6,414 nt of DNA, from positions 1 through 6,414 of the forward strand of contig CAMKAB010000051.1 in assembly GCA_946410375.1 (NCBI GenBank), in the 5' to 3' direction. This DNA is from an uncultured Spirochaetaceae bacterium (lineage in GTDB: Bacteria; Spirochaetota; Spirochaetia; Sphaerochaetales; Sphaerochaetaceae). Both the position numbers and the translations under genes were made by a program. The notes under the pieces were generated by a model that was not told where the DNA came from, did not search any database, and worked only from the letters and a program-made list of their open reading frames with translations. Positions 1 to 6,414 of the stretch are shown here, piece by piece (position 1 is the stretch's first letter; the number at the start of each line of letters is the position of its first letter).

Positions 1-2
1 GC

Positions 3-149
3 TCTCTTTTCTGCGGGAAATACGGGCATGCGCGGTTTTACTCCTTTATGAGCGGGGATTTTCGGCATGATTCCGTTTTTTATCCGCCGAAATATGAAGT
101 ATTGCGGTTAAACATGGAAAACAAAAGGGAAACAGGATACAATAGATGA
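3..149 (+). CDS. C-terminal end of an unidentified upstream protein (partial)
   Basis: This frame is open from the window edge and ends at TGA 147-149, giving 48 residues that finish NMENKRETGYNR. The other two forward frames stop by about position 70, so this is the only long forward frame here. The tail is polar and aromatic-rich (FYSF, VFYPPKYEV) with no obvious membrane segment, and I do not recognise the family. It runs in the same direction as lptD and ends 25 bp before it, so it is probably the preceding gene of the same operon. The open frame is short enough to arise by chance, but its position and spacing favour a real gene end. The start and most of the protein lie outside the window. 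Confidence 0.55.
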   Translation, partial: SLFCGKYGHARFYSFMSGDFRHDSVFYPPKYEVLRLNMENKRETGYNR

Positions 150-175
150 TGATTTGGTTTATGACTGAGAAGTAA
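146..175 (+). promoter_or_regulatory. Possible 9-codon coupling mini-ORF between the upstream gene and lptD
   Basis: An ATG at 146-148 overlaps the upstream TGA (ATGA arrangement) and opens a 9-codon frame, MMIWFMTEK. Its TAA at 173-175 shares a base with the lptD ATG at 175-177 (TAATG). An AGGA at 134-137 lies 8 nt before the mini-ORF start, a better-spaced ribosome site than anything in front of lptD. The only purine-rich run near lptD is GAGAAG at 167-172, just 2 nt from its ATG. Seen directly: the overlaps and the spacing. Inferred: ribosomes may reach lptD by termination and re-initiation. Nothing shows that the peptide itself matters. Confidence 0.35.
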
Positions 176-3100
176 TGAGACGATTGTTTGCGCTTATACT
201 GTTGATGACTCTGTGTTTTTCCGCTTTCGGGGCGGCGGGGGGCGGTGCGTCCGCTTCTTCGGGAAAAAATTCAAACGACAAGTACAATATTTCGGTGAAG
301 CAGGCGGACGATATGCTTGTTTCCGATAAGATAGTAACGCTTACAGGGAACGTTGTGCTCTCCCTTAAAACAACGTCCGACGACGCAAATGCGAATAAGG
401 ACAGAGAGCTTCATGCGCAGAAAATAGTTTTCAATCTTGACGAAAAACTGCTTCAAGCATCGGGAAATGTGCTTTTAAAAGAAGATAAAGACACTTCTTT
501 TGACGGCGATGCCATATCTCTGAACTGGGAAAATCTGGATGTTGTGGTGTTCGGCGGCGGTTCGTCTTCAGCAAAGAAAAACACGCAGAACAGCAATGTT
601 ACGCTTCGCACCATGGGAAACAGGGTGTCCTACGAGGGAGACACCAAAACGGTTTTCTTTGAAAAGGGAGTGGTAAGCACACGTCCTGCGGGCGAAGCGG
701 GCTTCGCCACTCGGGCAAAGGATACGTACTGGGGCATTAACGCATCCCAAATAGGAATGTCCAATTCCGATCTCTTTTTGAAGAATGCAACGTTTCGCAT
801 AGGTCGGGTACCGTTCTTTTGGATTCCGTTCTTTTATTATCCGGGAGTTCAGCTCGCAATCAATCCTGCAATGGGAATTTCCAGCGATAAGGGAATGTTC
901 CTGAACACCACCTATGAGCTTTACGGAAAATATCCGCGTCTCGGAACTTCGGGCGGCAGCGCGTCCTCTTCTTCAAGCGGTTCTTCCGAATCTTCCGGCG
1001 CGGAGGACAGCGCGCAGGCGGCGCTCGCCATTTTCTCGAAGATTTCATCCGGAGATGGCGGAGACACGGTAAGAGACGGATTGTACTATAAGCCGATTAA
1101 AGAAGTGGAACTCTCAAAAACGGAGAAATGGGCGAGAAAAACGGGAAGTTACATGGCGCTTTTCGGAGATGCTTACGAGAACAAAGGCATCTCTTTGGGA
1201 TTTGATACGAAGAACAAAACGGAAGACGGCTCAATTCAGCTGGACGCCACCGGTATTTTGGCGTACAGGAATAAGAACAAGCTTGAATACAACTACTACG
1301 AGGCTTTCAGGTATTCTTTGGACCTTAATTTGGCTCTTAAAATAGACAACACGTCTTTGAAATTCGTTCTTCCCCTGTACAGCGATCCGCTTGTGAAAAA
1401 GGATTTTCTAAACAGAAACACCGTGTTCGGGCTTGACGCCGTGTTCGGTCAGGAGCAGAAGTTCCCCACCACGTACAATACGAGCGTGGAAGAATACAGG
1501 ATTTCGCTCACCGGTAATTCAAATCATTCAATAAAAAAGAAATACAGTCTGAATATTACTAACATTGACTCGTACATAAAGTATAAGTGGAAGCCCGGAA
1601 CGAGCAGCACCGGGGCGAAGACCAAGGATGATTTCGTCTATGAAGTCGTGGAAGCGAAACTTCCGAGTTTCACTCTTTCGTCTGCCGGAACGCTGTTTAA
1701 TCTGCAACGGGACAACAGAACTGTGGATAATTATCAGACCGAACTGGGACGGGAATTCGCATACGCCCTTTCCGCAATGCCTCAGAATAAAAACGCCGAC
1801 CCGAAGTACAGGGATGCGGGACTGGCAACTTCAATCACCGCTCCGAGCGTTACGAGCACGAAGACCATCGCCGGGGCGTACTTGAGAATGTCATACACGT
1901 ACAATCAGACGGTGAATAATTTCTACTCCAAGAAATTGAAACACAGCTACCTCGCCACATCCATTAACCCTACAATCAATATTGAGGGCGCAGTGAGGGA
2001 TAATTTAATAAACTTCACCGAAACTATTAACCCGGTGTACAGCGGAACGCTAAGGGAAGGGGATTTCAGCAATTCCAGCTTCACTCTTCGCTCATCGTTT
2101 ACGGCGCGCTTGCCCAAGTTCGGACTTTCGTACACCCTTACCGCAAACACACTGGTTTACACCAATAAGAACTCGGAAAAGGACGTCAGAGCGGGAAAGT
2201 GGGACAACAAGGACATCACCGCGCATAGGATTTCATTTTCCAAAACCTATAAGGCGTTCACGTTCGGACTTTCCCAAACGCTTAAACCTCTCACGGAAAC
2301 GCTTTCTCCTTCAATCGTTTTCGCCCCGTCTAATACGAACTTCTCGCGGGAGTGGATAAACAAGGCGTTAAAAGGACTCAGAATAAGCGCGGACACGTCG
2401 TTCGGCTTCACAGGCAGGCATTTTATGGACGCTTCCACCTCTCATGCGTCTTTGACTTATAATAATTCGTTCGTTAATTTCAGTTTCTCAAATACACTGG
2501 ACCATACGAAGAATAAGATGGAGGGGTACACGGCATCTCAAAGCCTGGTGCTGTATCCGATTTATTTCATGAAGAAAAATCAGAAGCTGAGTTTCCGCGA
2601 AAGCATTTCCCTGCATAAGGAATTCGAGGCGCAGAACTTCTCGGTCGGAGCGTACTACGACAAGAACTATATTCAGCTGAACTATAAGGGAAAGGACTTT
2701 GAGAAGGACAACATGAGGGTTCACCTGAACTACAAGCTTGAGCCTAAATACTGGTGGTTGAACAGAATAGGTTTCGAATCGGAGTTCGATTCATCTTTTA
2801 CCTATGACTTCAATAACAAGTACGGCTCCTCCTTCAGCATGTCGTTCTCGATGAGTTTTGCCATTAACAAGCTGATTGATATGAGGGTGAGCCTTTCGTC
2901 GGCTAACAACGCTATTTACAAATACTATGATAATGACGATAAATTCCGTTTCAAACTCTTGTGGGAAGACCTTGTGCGTTCTTTTGACTATTTCGGCTCG
3001 GGAAGAAAATCAACGAACTTCATTATGAATAATCTGTCGTTATCGTTTATTCATAATCTGGAAGACTGGAATATTATAATGGAAGCGCGCGGATACGTGG

Positions 3101-3225
3101 ACACGGTGAACGGAAGAAAACAATTTAAACCTGAAATAAGCATAATGGTCAGGTGGAACGCTATTCCTGAAATTAAGCTTAAATCAAAGTATAATGAAAC
3201 AAACAGAGAATGGGTAAAAGACTAA
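175..3225 (+). CDS. lptD: LptD/OstA-family outer-membrane beta-barrel protein
   Basis: Predicted outer-membrane translocon protein of 1016 residues. In LPS-bearing bacteria LptD takes LPS from the LptA bridge and inserts it in the outer leaflet. Treponemes lack classical LPS, so the cargo here may be another glycolipid. Residues 1-20 are a signal peptide (MRRLFALILLMTL, then small residues), probably cut by signal peptidase I near AFGA. Residues about 38-205 resemble the OstA/LptA beta-jellyroll (repeated LTGNVVL and ASGNVLL strands). Residues 211-224 (RVPFFWIPFFYYPG), followed by NPAMG, match the conserved LptD junction before the barrel. A Ser/Gly-rich insert lies at 260-281. The remainder alternates polar and aromatic residues as in a long barrel. 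The mature protein has no cysteine. ATG 175 is the first possible ATG, as TGA 166-168 closes the frame upstream. Family assignment is firm; cargo is not. Confidence 0.88.
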   Translation: MRRLFALILLMTLCFSAFGAAGGGASASSGKNSNDKYNISVKQADDMLVSDKIVTLTGNVVLSLKTTSDDANANKDRELHAQKIVFNLDEKLLQASGNVLLKEDKDTSFDGDAISLNWENLDVVVFGGGSSSAKKNTQNSNVTLRTMGNRVSYEGDTKTVFFEKGVVSTRPAGEAGFATRAKDTYWGINASQIGMSNSDLFLKNATFRIGRVPFFWIPFFYYPGVQLAINPAMGISSDKGMFLNTTYELYGKYPRLGTSGGSASSSSSGSSESSGAEDSAQAALAIFSKISSGDGGDTVRDGLYYKPIKEVELSKTEKWARKTGSYMALFGDAYENKGISLGFDTKNKTEDGSIQLDATGILAYRNKNKLEYNYYEAFRYSLDLNLALKIDNTSLKFVLPLYSDPLVKKDFLNRNTVFGLDAVFGQEQKFPTTYNTSVEEYRISLTGNSNHSIKKKYSLNITNIDSYIKYKWKPGTSSTGAKTKDDFVYEVVEAKLPSFTLSSAGTLFNLQRDNRTVDNYQTELGREFAYALSAMPQNKNADPKYRDAGLATSITAPSVTSTKTIAGAYLRMSYTYNQTVNNFYSKKLKHSYLATSINPTINIEGAVRDNLINFTETINPVYSGTLREGDFSNSSFTLRSSFTARLPKFGLSYTLTANTLVYTNKNSEKDVRAGKWDNKDITAHRISFSKTYKAFTFGLSQTLKPLTETLSPSIVFAPSNTNFSREWINKALKGLRISADTSFGFTGRHFMDASTSHASLTYNNSFVNFSFSNTLDHTKNKMEGYTASQSLVLYPIYFMKKNQKLSFRESISLHKEFEAQNFSVGAYYDKNYIQLNYKGKDFEKDNMRVHLNYKLEPKYWWLNRIGFESEFDSSFTYDFNNKYGSSFSMSFSMSFAINKLIDMRVSLSSANNAIYKYYDNDDKFRFKLLWEDLVRSFDYFGSGRKSTNFIMNNLSLSFIHNLEDWNIIMEARGYVDTVNGRKQFKPEISIMVRWNAIPEIKLKSKYNETNREWVKD

Positions 3226-3234
3226 CGAGATTCC

Positions 3235-3239
3235 GGGAG
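3235..3239 (+). promoter_or_regulatory. Ribosome binding site for the pgpH-like gene
   Basis: GGGAG lies 11 nt before the ATG at 3251, inside the 25-bp gap after lptD. It supports that start over later in-frame ATGs and lets the gene be read from an mRNA shared with lptD. The spacing is slightly long, so the site is probably moderate in strength. Confidence 0.5.
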
Positions 3240-3250
3240 CGCGCATTGCT

Positions 3251-5506
3251 ATGGGACTGATAAGCTGGGTAAAAGAAAAAAAAGCGGAAAAAGAAAAAAA
3301 GAAAAATCAGAAAAAAGCGAAAAACAGCGAGTTTGTTAAGAAAAACCTCGTATTTTTTTCCAACAAGAACCACTGGAGGGGCGTTCTGTTCGTACTCGTG
3401 GTGTGCACGTGCTGTTTTTGGCTGAATTATCTCCTTGAATCGCGAACCATCAACGAATACCGGCAGTATTACAACAAATACATCAAAGGTATGATTTGCG
3501 AAGATGATGTGTTCCTTTCAAACGATATAGACATTGTGGACGTATTTGAAAGCGAAAAGGTTAAGAGCAGGGCGGCGGACAATGTTCTTCCCGTTTTTTC
3601 CTTCTCTCCCGGAACTACGATTCAGGTGCTCACCGGCTATAATCTGTTTACCGAAGCGGTGAACAGCGGAAATGCCGATGGCATTCAGAACGAACGGGAA
3701 CGGTATTTTTACAACTATATCAGGGATAACGACGGAAAACGGGCGATGATGCTTTGTTATGATGTTATCAAAGAAGTGATGCGAAACGGGGTCTTCAAAC
3801 AGGTTGAACTGGAGGAGATAAAGGAAGCGGGCTATTCGGAAATCGTTACGATAAACAATTACCTGGATGAAGAGCATGCGGACAATACGCGGAAATTGAG
3901 CGAAGGTGTGTATTCGGATTTCAATTTGTCCGAAAGCGTGGATGTAATACTTGATTCTTACAAGATCAACCTGGCATTGTCCGAAAAGTACATCATTCAG
4001 AGCCTTGTTAAGATATTCTGCCGTCCGAACGTGTCCTTTGACCCTTTGCAAACGGAGAGCAGAAAAAGCCGCGCTTACGAAGAAGCGGACAACGTTGTGG
4101 TGTCTTTGAAGGCGGGAATGCAGATTTTGCAAAAAGACACCGTTATTACGGACGAAACAATGCAGGTGCTGCGCCTTCTCACCAGCAGGAAAGGCGTGAA
4201 TCCCATAAAACTCATATCAGTCGTGGTGTTCAATGCGTTTTCCGCAATTATCATATACTATGTTGTTCAGTTCTTTTTACGCAAGGGAAATGTGCATTTC
4301 AAGCACTATTATTATATCCTGCTGTTCTTGATTATCGTTCTGGCTGCGGCGTGCTACTTCGGGACGCTTTTCGGATTGGACAGGGGCGTTCGTTTTATTC
4401 CGATTTTCCTGCCGGTGTGTTTTCTTCCGATGCATATGACGATGATAACCGGTCGGAGGACTTTCGGTTCCATTTCTTCTCTCGTAATGGGGCTTTTCTC
4501 GCTTGCGATTCCGGGCGCCACGTATTACTACTTTTTCTACACCGTTATGCTCGGTGTGGCGTCAAGTTTTCTTGTCCGGTTTTTTAACAGGCGGTTGGAA
4601 GAATTATTACAGTGGTTGCTGAGCACGATTATTTCGGTGGCTCTTACCATTGTATTCCTTTTCTTCTCTTACGGAAATCTGAGTATGAGCGATGTTTTGG
4701 AAGTCGTTGCGGTAAAAACGGTGATAAGTTCGGTGAGTTCCGTTATCCTGTTCATATTCATTCCTGTTGAGGAGCGTTTGTTTAACCTGCCTACGAAGTA
4801 TCGTCTGAACGAGTTGTTCTACGGCGGATCGCCGTTGATTGAGAAACTGAACAAAGTGGCTCCCGGGACGTATATTCATTCGCGAGCAGTGGCGGATATG
4901 GCGTACACAGCCTGTTCGGAGATAAGGGCGAATGCTATTTTGGCGCGTGTGGGCGGCTTGTACCATGATATCGGAAAAATGGAACATCCCGAATATTTCA
5001 CTGAAAATCAGGGAAAAGAAAACAAACACGATTATTTGAATCCGGAGCTTTCCGTTTCGATTATCAAGAACCACGTTAAGGTGGGAGCGGACATGGGAAG
5101 GGAAGCGAGACTGCCGCAGGAGATTATCTACATTATCGCCAATCACCACGGCAATGATGTTATTCAGTATTTCTATAATGAGGCTAAGAAAAAGGCTGAT
5201 AAAGAGGACGCATCGGTGACCATGGCCGATTATTCGTACAATACGAGCGAAATTCCGAATAATAAGGAGTGCGGGGTGGTGATGCTTGCGGATTCCGTTG
5301 AGGCTGCCGCCCGCTCGATTCACGAGCCCACGACTCAGAAGTTCGCAAGGCTGATAGACAGTATCGTGGAGCGAAAGATTCTTATGGGACAGCTGGAAAA
5401 CTGTCCGCTTTCAATGAGGGAGATAAAGAAGGTGAAAGAATCTTTTCTCAGAACCTTAAACAGCCTGCACCATTCCAGAATTTCTTATCAGAACGATGAG
5501 GAGTAG
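3251..5506 (+). CDS. pgpH: PgpH-type 7TM-HD cyclic di-AMP phosphodiesterase
   Basis: Predicted inner-membrane phosphodiesterase of 751 residues, near the usual 700-800 for the family. Characterised PgpH enzymes hydrolyse cyclic di-AMP to pApA. A Lys-rich cytoplasmic tail (8-32) precedes TM1 (about 44-62). Residues about 63-315 form the extracytoplasmic 7TMR-HDED domain, with typical stretches NDIDIVDVFE, AADNVLPVF and NVSFDPLQTESRK. Seven further helices lie near 321-343, 354-376, 381-399, 405-421, 424-443, 453-474 and 481-505. The HD domain (about 538-745) has all expected metal ligands: H543 in PGTYIHS, H572-D573 in YHDIGK, H608, H632-H633 in NHHG and D681 in LADSVEA, so it should be active. 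It ends with the family signature LNSLHHSRISY. It follows lptD by 25 bp, probably in one operon. The family's common neighbour ybeY is absent downstream. Cyclic di-AMP as substrate is inferred from homology. Confidence 0.9.
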   Translation: MGLISWVKEKKAEKEKKKNQKKAKNSEFVKKNLVFFSNKNHWRGVLFVLVVCTCCFWLNYLLESRTINEYRQYYNKYIKGMICEDDVFLSNDIDIVDVFESEKVKSRAADNVLPVFSFSPGTTIQVLTGYNLFTEAVNSGNADGIQNERERYFYNYIRDNDGKRAMMLCYDVIKEVMRNGVFKQVELEEIKEAGYSEIVTINNYLDEEHADNTRKLSEGVYSDFNLSESVDVILDSYKINLALSEKYIIQSLVKIFCRPNVSFDPLQTESRKSRAYEEADNVVVSLKAGMQILQKDTVITDETMQVLRLLTSRKGVNPIKLISVVVFNAFSAIIIYYVVQFFLRKGNVHFKHYYYILLFLIIVLAAACYFGTLFGLDRGVRFIPIFLPVCFLPMHMTMITGRRTFGSISSLVMGLFSLAIPGATYYYFFYTVMLGVASSFLVRFFNRRLEELLQWLLSTIISVALTIVFLFFSYGNLSMSDVLEVVAVKTVISSVSSVILFIFIPVEERLFNLPTKYRLNELFYGGSPLIEKLNKVAPGTYIHSRAVADMAYTACSEIRANAILARVGGLYHDIGKMEHPEYFTENQGKENKHDYLNPELSVSIIKNHVKVGADMGREARLPQEIIYIIANHHGNDVIQYFYNEAKKKADKEDASVTMADYSYNTSEIPNNKECGVVMLADSVEAAARSIHEPTTQKFARLIDSIVERKILMGQLENCPLSMREIKKVKESFLRTLNSLHHSRISYQNDEE

Positions 5507-5727
5507 GGGCTCCGAAAGATGTCCTCGCCTTTTTTCCTGTAAAAACGTACCCGGGTTCCCGCAGAAGGCTTTTCGAGCCGAAGAGAACGGGGTCTTGAGA
5601 AAATGCAAACCCTGGGCGGATACTACACCATTTTCGAGCTGAGGAGTAGGAAGCTTTGAGAAAGCAGGCTGCATCCGGTATTGCGAACGAGAGTTTTTCG
5701 AACTGAAGAGAACGGAGCTTTGAGAAG
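5494..5727. repeat. Array of imperfect ~33-nt stem-loop repeats in the convergent intergenic region
   Basis: Three clear copies start at 5570, 5631 and 5695, each about 33 nt, with the shared pattern TTTTCGA, then a purine-rich loop (GAAGAGAACGG or GAGGAGTAGG), then TTGAGAA. Copies at 5570 and 5695 match at 27 of 33 positions, as do those at 5631 and 5695. A fourth, degenerate copy (5494-5518) shares TGAGGAGTAGG with the 5631 copy and covers the pgpH stop codon. The copies pair into two larger units: GAAGAGAAC recurs 125 bp apart (5580 and 5705) and TGAGGAGTAGG 143 bp apart (5497 and 5640). The last copy ends 2 nt from the stop codon of the TetR gene. Each 33-nt copy can fold on itself. The function is unknown; it could be a dispersed repeat family, a transcript-end structure or a remnant element. 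Confidence 0.7.
5498..5535 (+). terminator. Weak candidate rho-independent terminator after pgpH
   Basis: GAGGA at 5498-5502 can pair with TCCTC at 5522-5526, followed by GCC and six T residues at 5530-5535. The stem is only 5 bp, its left arm lies within the last codons of pgpH, and an alternative GGAG/CTCC pairing (5500-5503 with 5510-5513) competes. The T-tract and its position at an operon end suggest a terminator, but the hairpin is weak. The left arm is also part of the repeat array, so the resemblance may be accidental. Confidence 0.3.
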
Positions 5728-5729
5728 CG

Positions 5730-6368
5730 CTATTTTTCTTCGTAATATGAAATTCCGTTCTCTATGAGGTTGAACATGAGAGCGGAAATCTCTTTCGGTG
5801 TTTTTTTCATTCCTTCGGAGAGCCAGCACTGCACTATCGCGCTTCCCCCGATAAAGACAAAAGAGAAAAGATAGTGCAATTCGGAGTTGCTTAAATTTAT
5901 GCCTTTTCTTCTCAATTCCTCAGTGCACCTGTCCTCAATATCATCAAAAAGCCGTTTTGCAAAGGTGAAATCGCCGTTGGGTGAGAGGAGAACGGTGAAG
6001 ATTTTGCTGTTTTCGGAAATGTTTTTGATTATTTCCTCAATCATCACTTTCGGTTCCGCATCAAAAGTGAGCGTCTTAAGAAGGTTCTCTTCGATTTCGT
6101 CTTCAAGAGCCGAAAGAACGTCTTGAACAGCTGCGTAATGGGAGTAGAAGGTGTTCCTGTTAATTTCCGCTGTTTTGCAGAGCTCCGTGGTGCTTATCTG
6201 ACCCACCGGCTTTTCCTCCATAAGACGAAGAAGGGCTTCTTTCAAGAACATTTTGGTGTATTTGGTTCGTTTGTCTTCCTTTCTTGTTCTTCCGGCGGAA
6301 GCGCGTGTGTTGTTTCGGGAATCGGAAGCGGTGTTTTTGTACATGTCCGCAAGGATTTTGGTTTCCAT
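5730..6368 (-). CDS. TetR/AcrR-family transcriptional regulator
   Basis: Predicted DNA-binding repressor of 212 residues, a normal size for the family. The TetR N-terminal domain spans about 34-90: helix 1 at 35-51 (KYTKMFLKEALLRLMEE), then ISTTELCKTAEINRNTFYSHY (57-77), a classic helix-turn-helix whose recognition helix is INRNTFYSHY. Residues 91-212 form the helical ligand and dimer domain; FIGGSAIVQCWLSEG followed by TPKEIS resembles the C-terminal domain of TetR proteins common in Firmicutes and other anaerobes. The first ~30 residues are a basic, polar extension. The start is set by AAGGAAA 7 nt upstream and by an in-frame TAA just before that site. The gene converges on pgpH, so it is not part of that operon. 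Its target genes and ligand cannot be told from this window; autoregulation is possible but unproven. Confidence 0.88.
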   Translation of the reverse strand: METKILADMYKNTASDSRNNTRASAGRTRKEDKRTKYTKMFLKEALLRLMEEKPVGQISTTELCKTAEINRNTFYSHYAAVQDVLSALEDEIEENLLKTLTFDAEPKVMIEEIIKNISENSKIFTVLLSPNGDFTFAKRLFDDIEDRCTEELRRKGINLSNSELHYLFSFVFIGGSAIVQCWLSEGMKKTPKEISALMFNLIENGISYYEEK

Positions 6369-6375
6369 TATTTGC

Positions 6376-6382
6376 TTTCCTT
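6376..6382 (-). promoter_or_regulatory. Ribosome binding site of the TetR-family gene
   Basis: On the minus strand this reads AAGGAAA; its AGGA core is 9 nt before the ATG at 6368. It is the best-formed ribosome site in the window and fixes the start, since an in-frame TAA lies just before it. Confidence 0.7.
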
Positions 6383-6414
6383 ACCGCAATTTGCATATTT
6401 TGAACAAAAAGCAT

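Noticed and set aside
175..240. LptD N-terminus as a lipoprotein signal (Cys14)
   Set aside because: The residue before Cys14 is Leu, which fits even relaxed spirochaetal lipoboxes poorly, and a normal signal-peptidase I site follows.
3518..4132. 204-codon open frame antisense to pgpH
   Set aside because: It lies wholly inside the well-supported pgpH gene, its translation resembles no protein family, and no ribosome site is evident. Long antisense open frames are expected opposite this codon use.
4351..4587. 78-codon plus-strand open frame inside pgpH
   Set aside because: It overlaps the transmembrane part of pgpH in another frame and has no start context or domain.
4607..5323. 238-codon open frame antisense to the pgpH HD domain
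   Set aside because: The sense strand encodes the conserved HD-domain motifs across this stretch; the antisense product is rich in His, Arg and Ile with no recognisable domain, as expected of a shadow frame.
5494..5727. Possible CRISPR array
   Set aside because: The repeats are diverged, start-to-start distances are unequal (about 61 and 64 bp), spacers are not independent unique sequences, and no cas gene is nearby.
6386..6408. Possible operator for TetR autoregulation (TTTG and CAAA arms in the AT-rich leader)
   Set aside because: The arms are only 4 bp with no extended symmetry, and the region is cut by the window edge, so chance is as likely.

Overview
The window looks like a chromosomal stretch from a spirochaete, most likely Treponema or a close relative. 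The evidence is the 1016-residue OstA/LptD-family outer-membrane protein, which has the length and overall style of treponemal LptD-like proteins and lacks the cysteines that proteobacterial LptD uses for its disulphides. It lies directly beside a 7TM-HD phosphodiesterase of the PgpH type. The base composition is moderate and all the genes look alike in codon use. The genus is an inference from protein character; no marker gene is present to prove it.

Layout. Positions 3-149 (+) hold the last 48 codons of an unidentified upstream gene. A 9-codon mini-ORF (146-175) starts inside that gene's stop and ends on the lptD start codon. lptD runs 175-3225 (+). After a 25-bp gap comes the pgpH-like gene, 3251-5506 (+). 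The spacing suggests one co-directional transcription unit: unknown gene, lptD, pgpH. Positions 5507-5729 form a 223-bp convergent intergenic region. It is largely made of imperfect copies of a ~33-nt stem-loop repeat, and this array reaches both flanking stop codons. On the minus strand, 6368-5730 encodes a TetR-family repressor that converges on pgpH; its targets must lie outside the window.

How the parts may work together. LptD-family proteins form the outer-membrane end of a lipid-export bridge. PgpH-family enzymes hydrolyse cyclic di-AMP and are membrane-bound sensors. Their pairing would put an envelope-assembly protein and a second-messenger phosphodiesterase under shared transcription. 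In many bacteria pgpH instead sits between phoH and ybeY, and no ybeY follows here. The TetR gene appears functionally separate.

No complete new defence or mobile system is visible. The least explained element is the dimeric hairpin-repeat array at 5494-5727, which has one apparent covarying base pair and reads as a peptide repeat on the minus strand.
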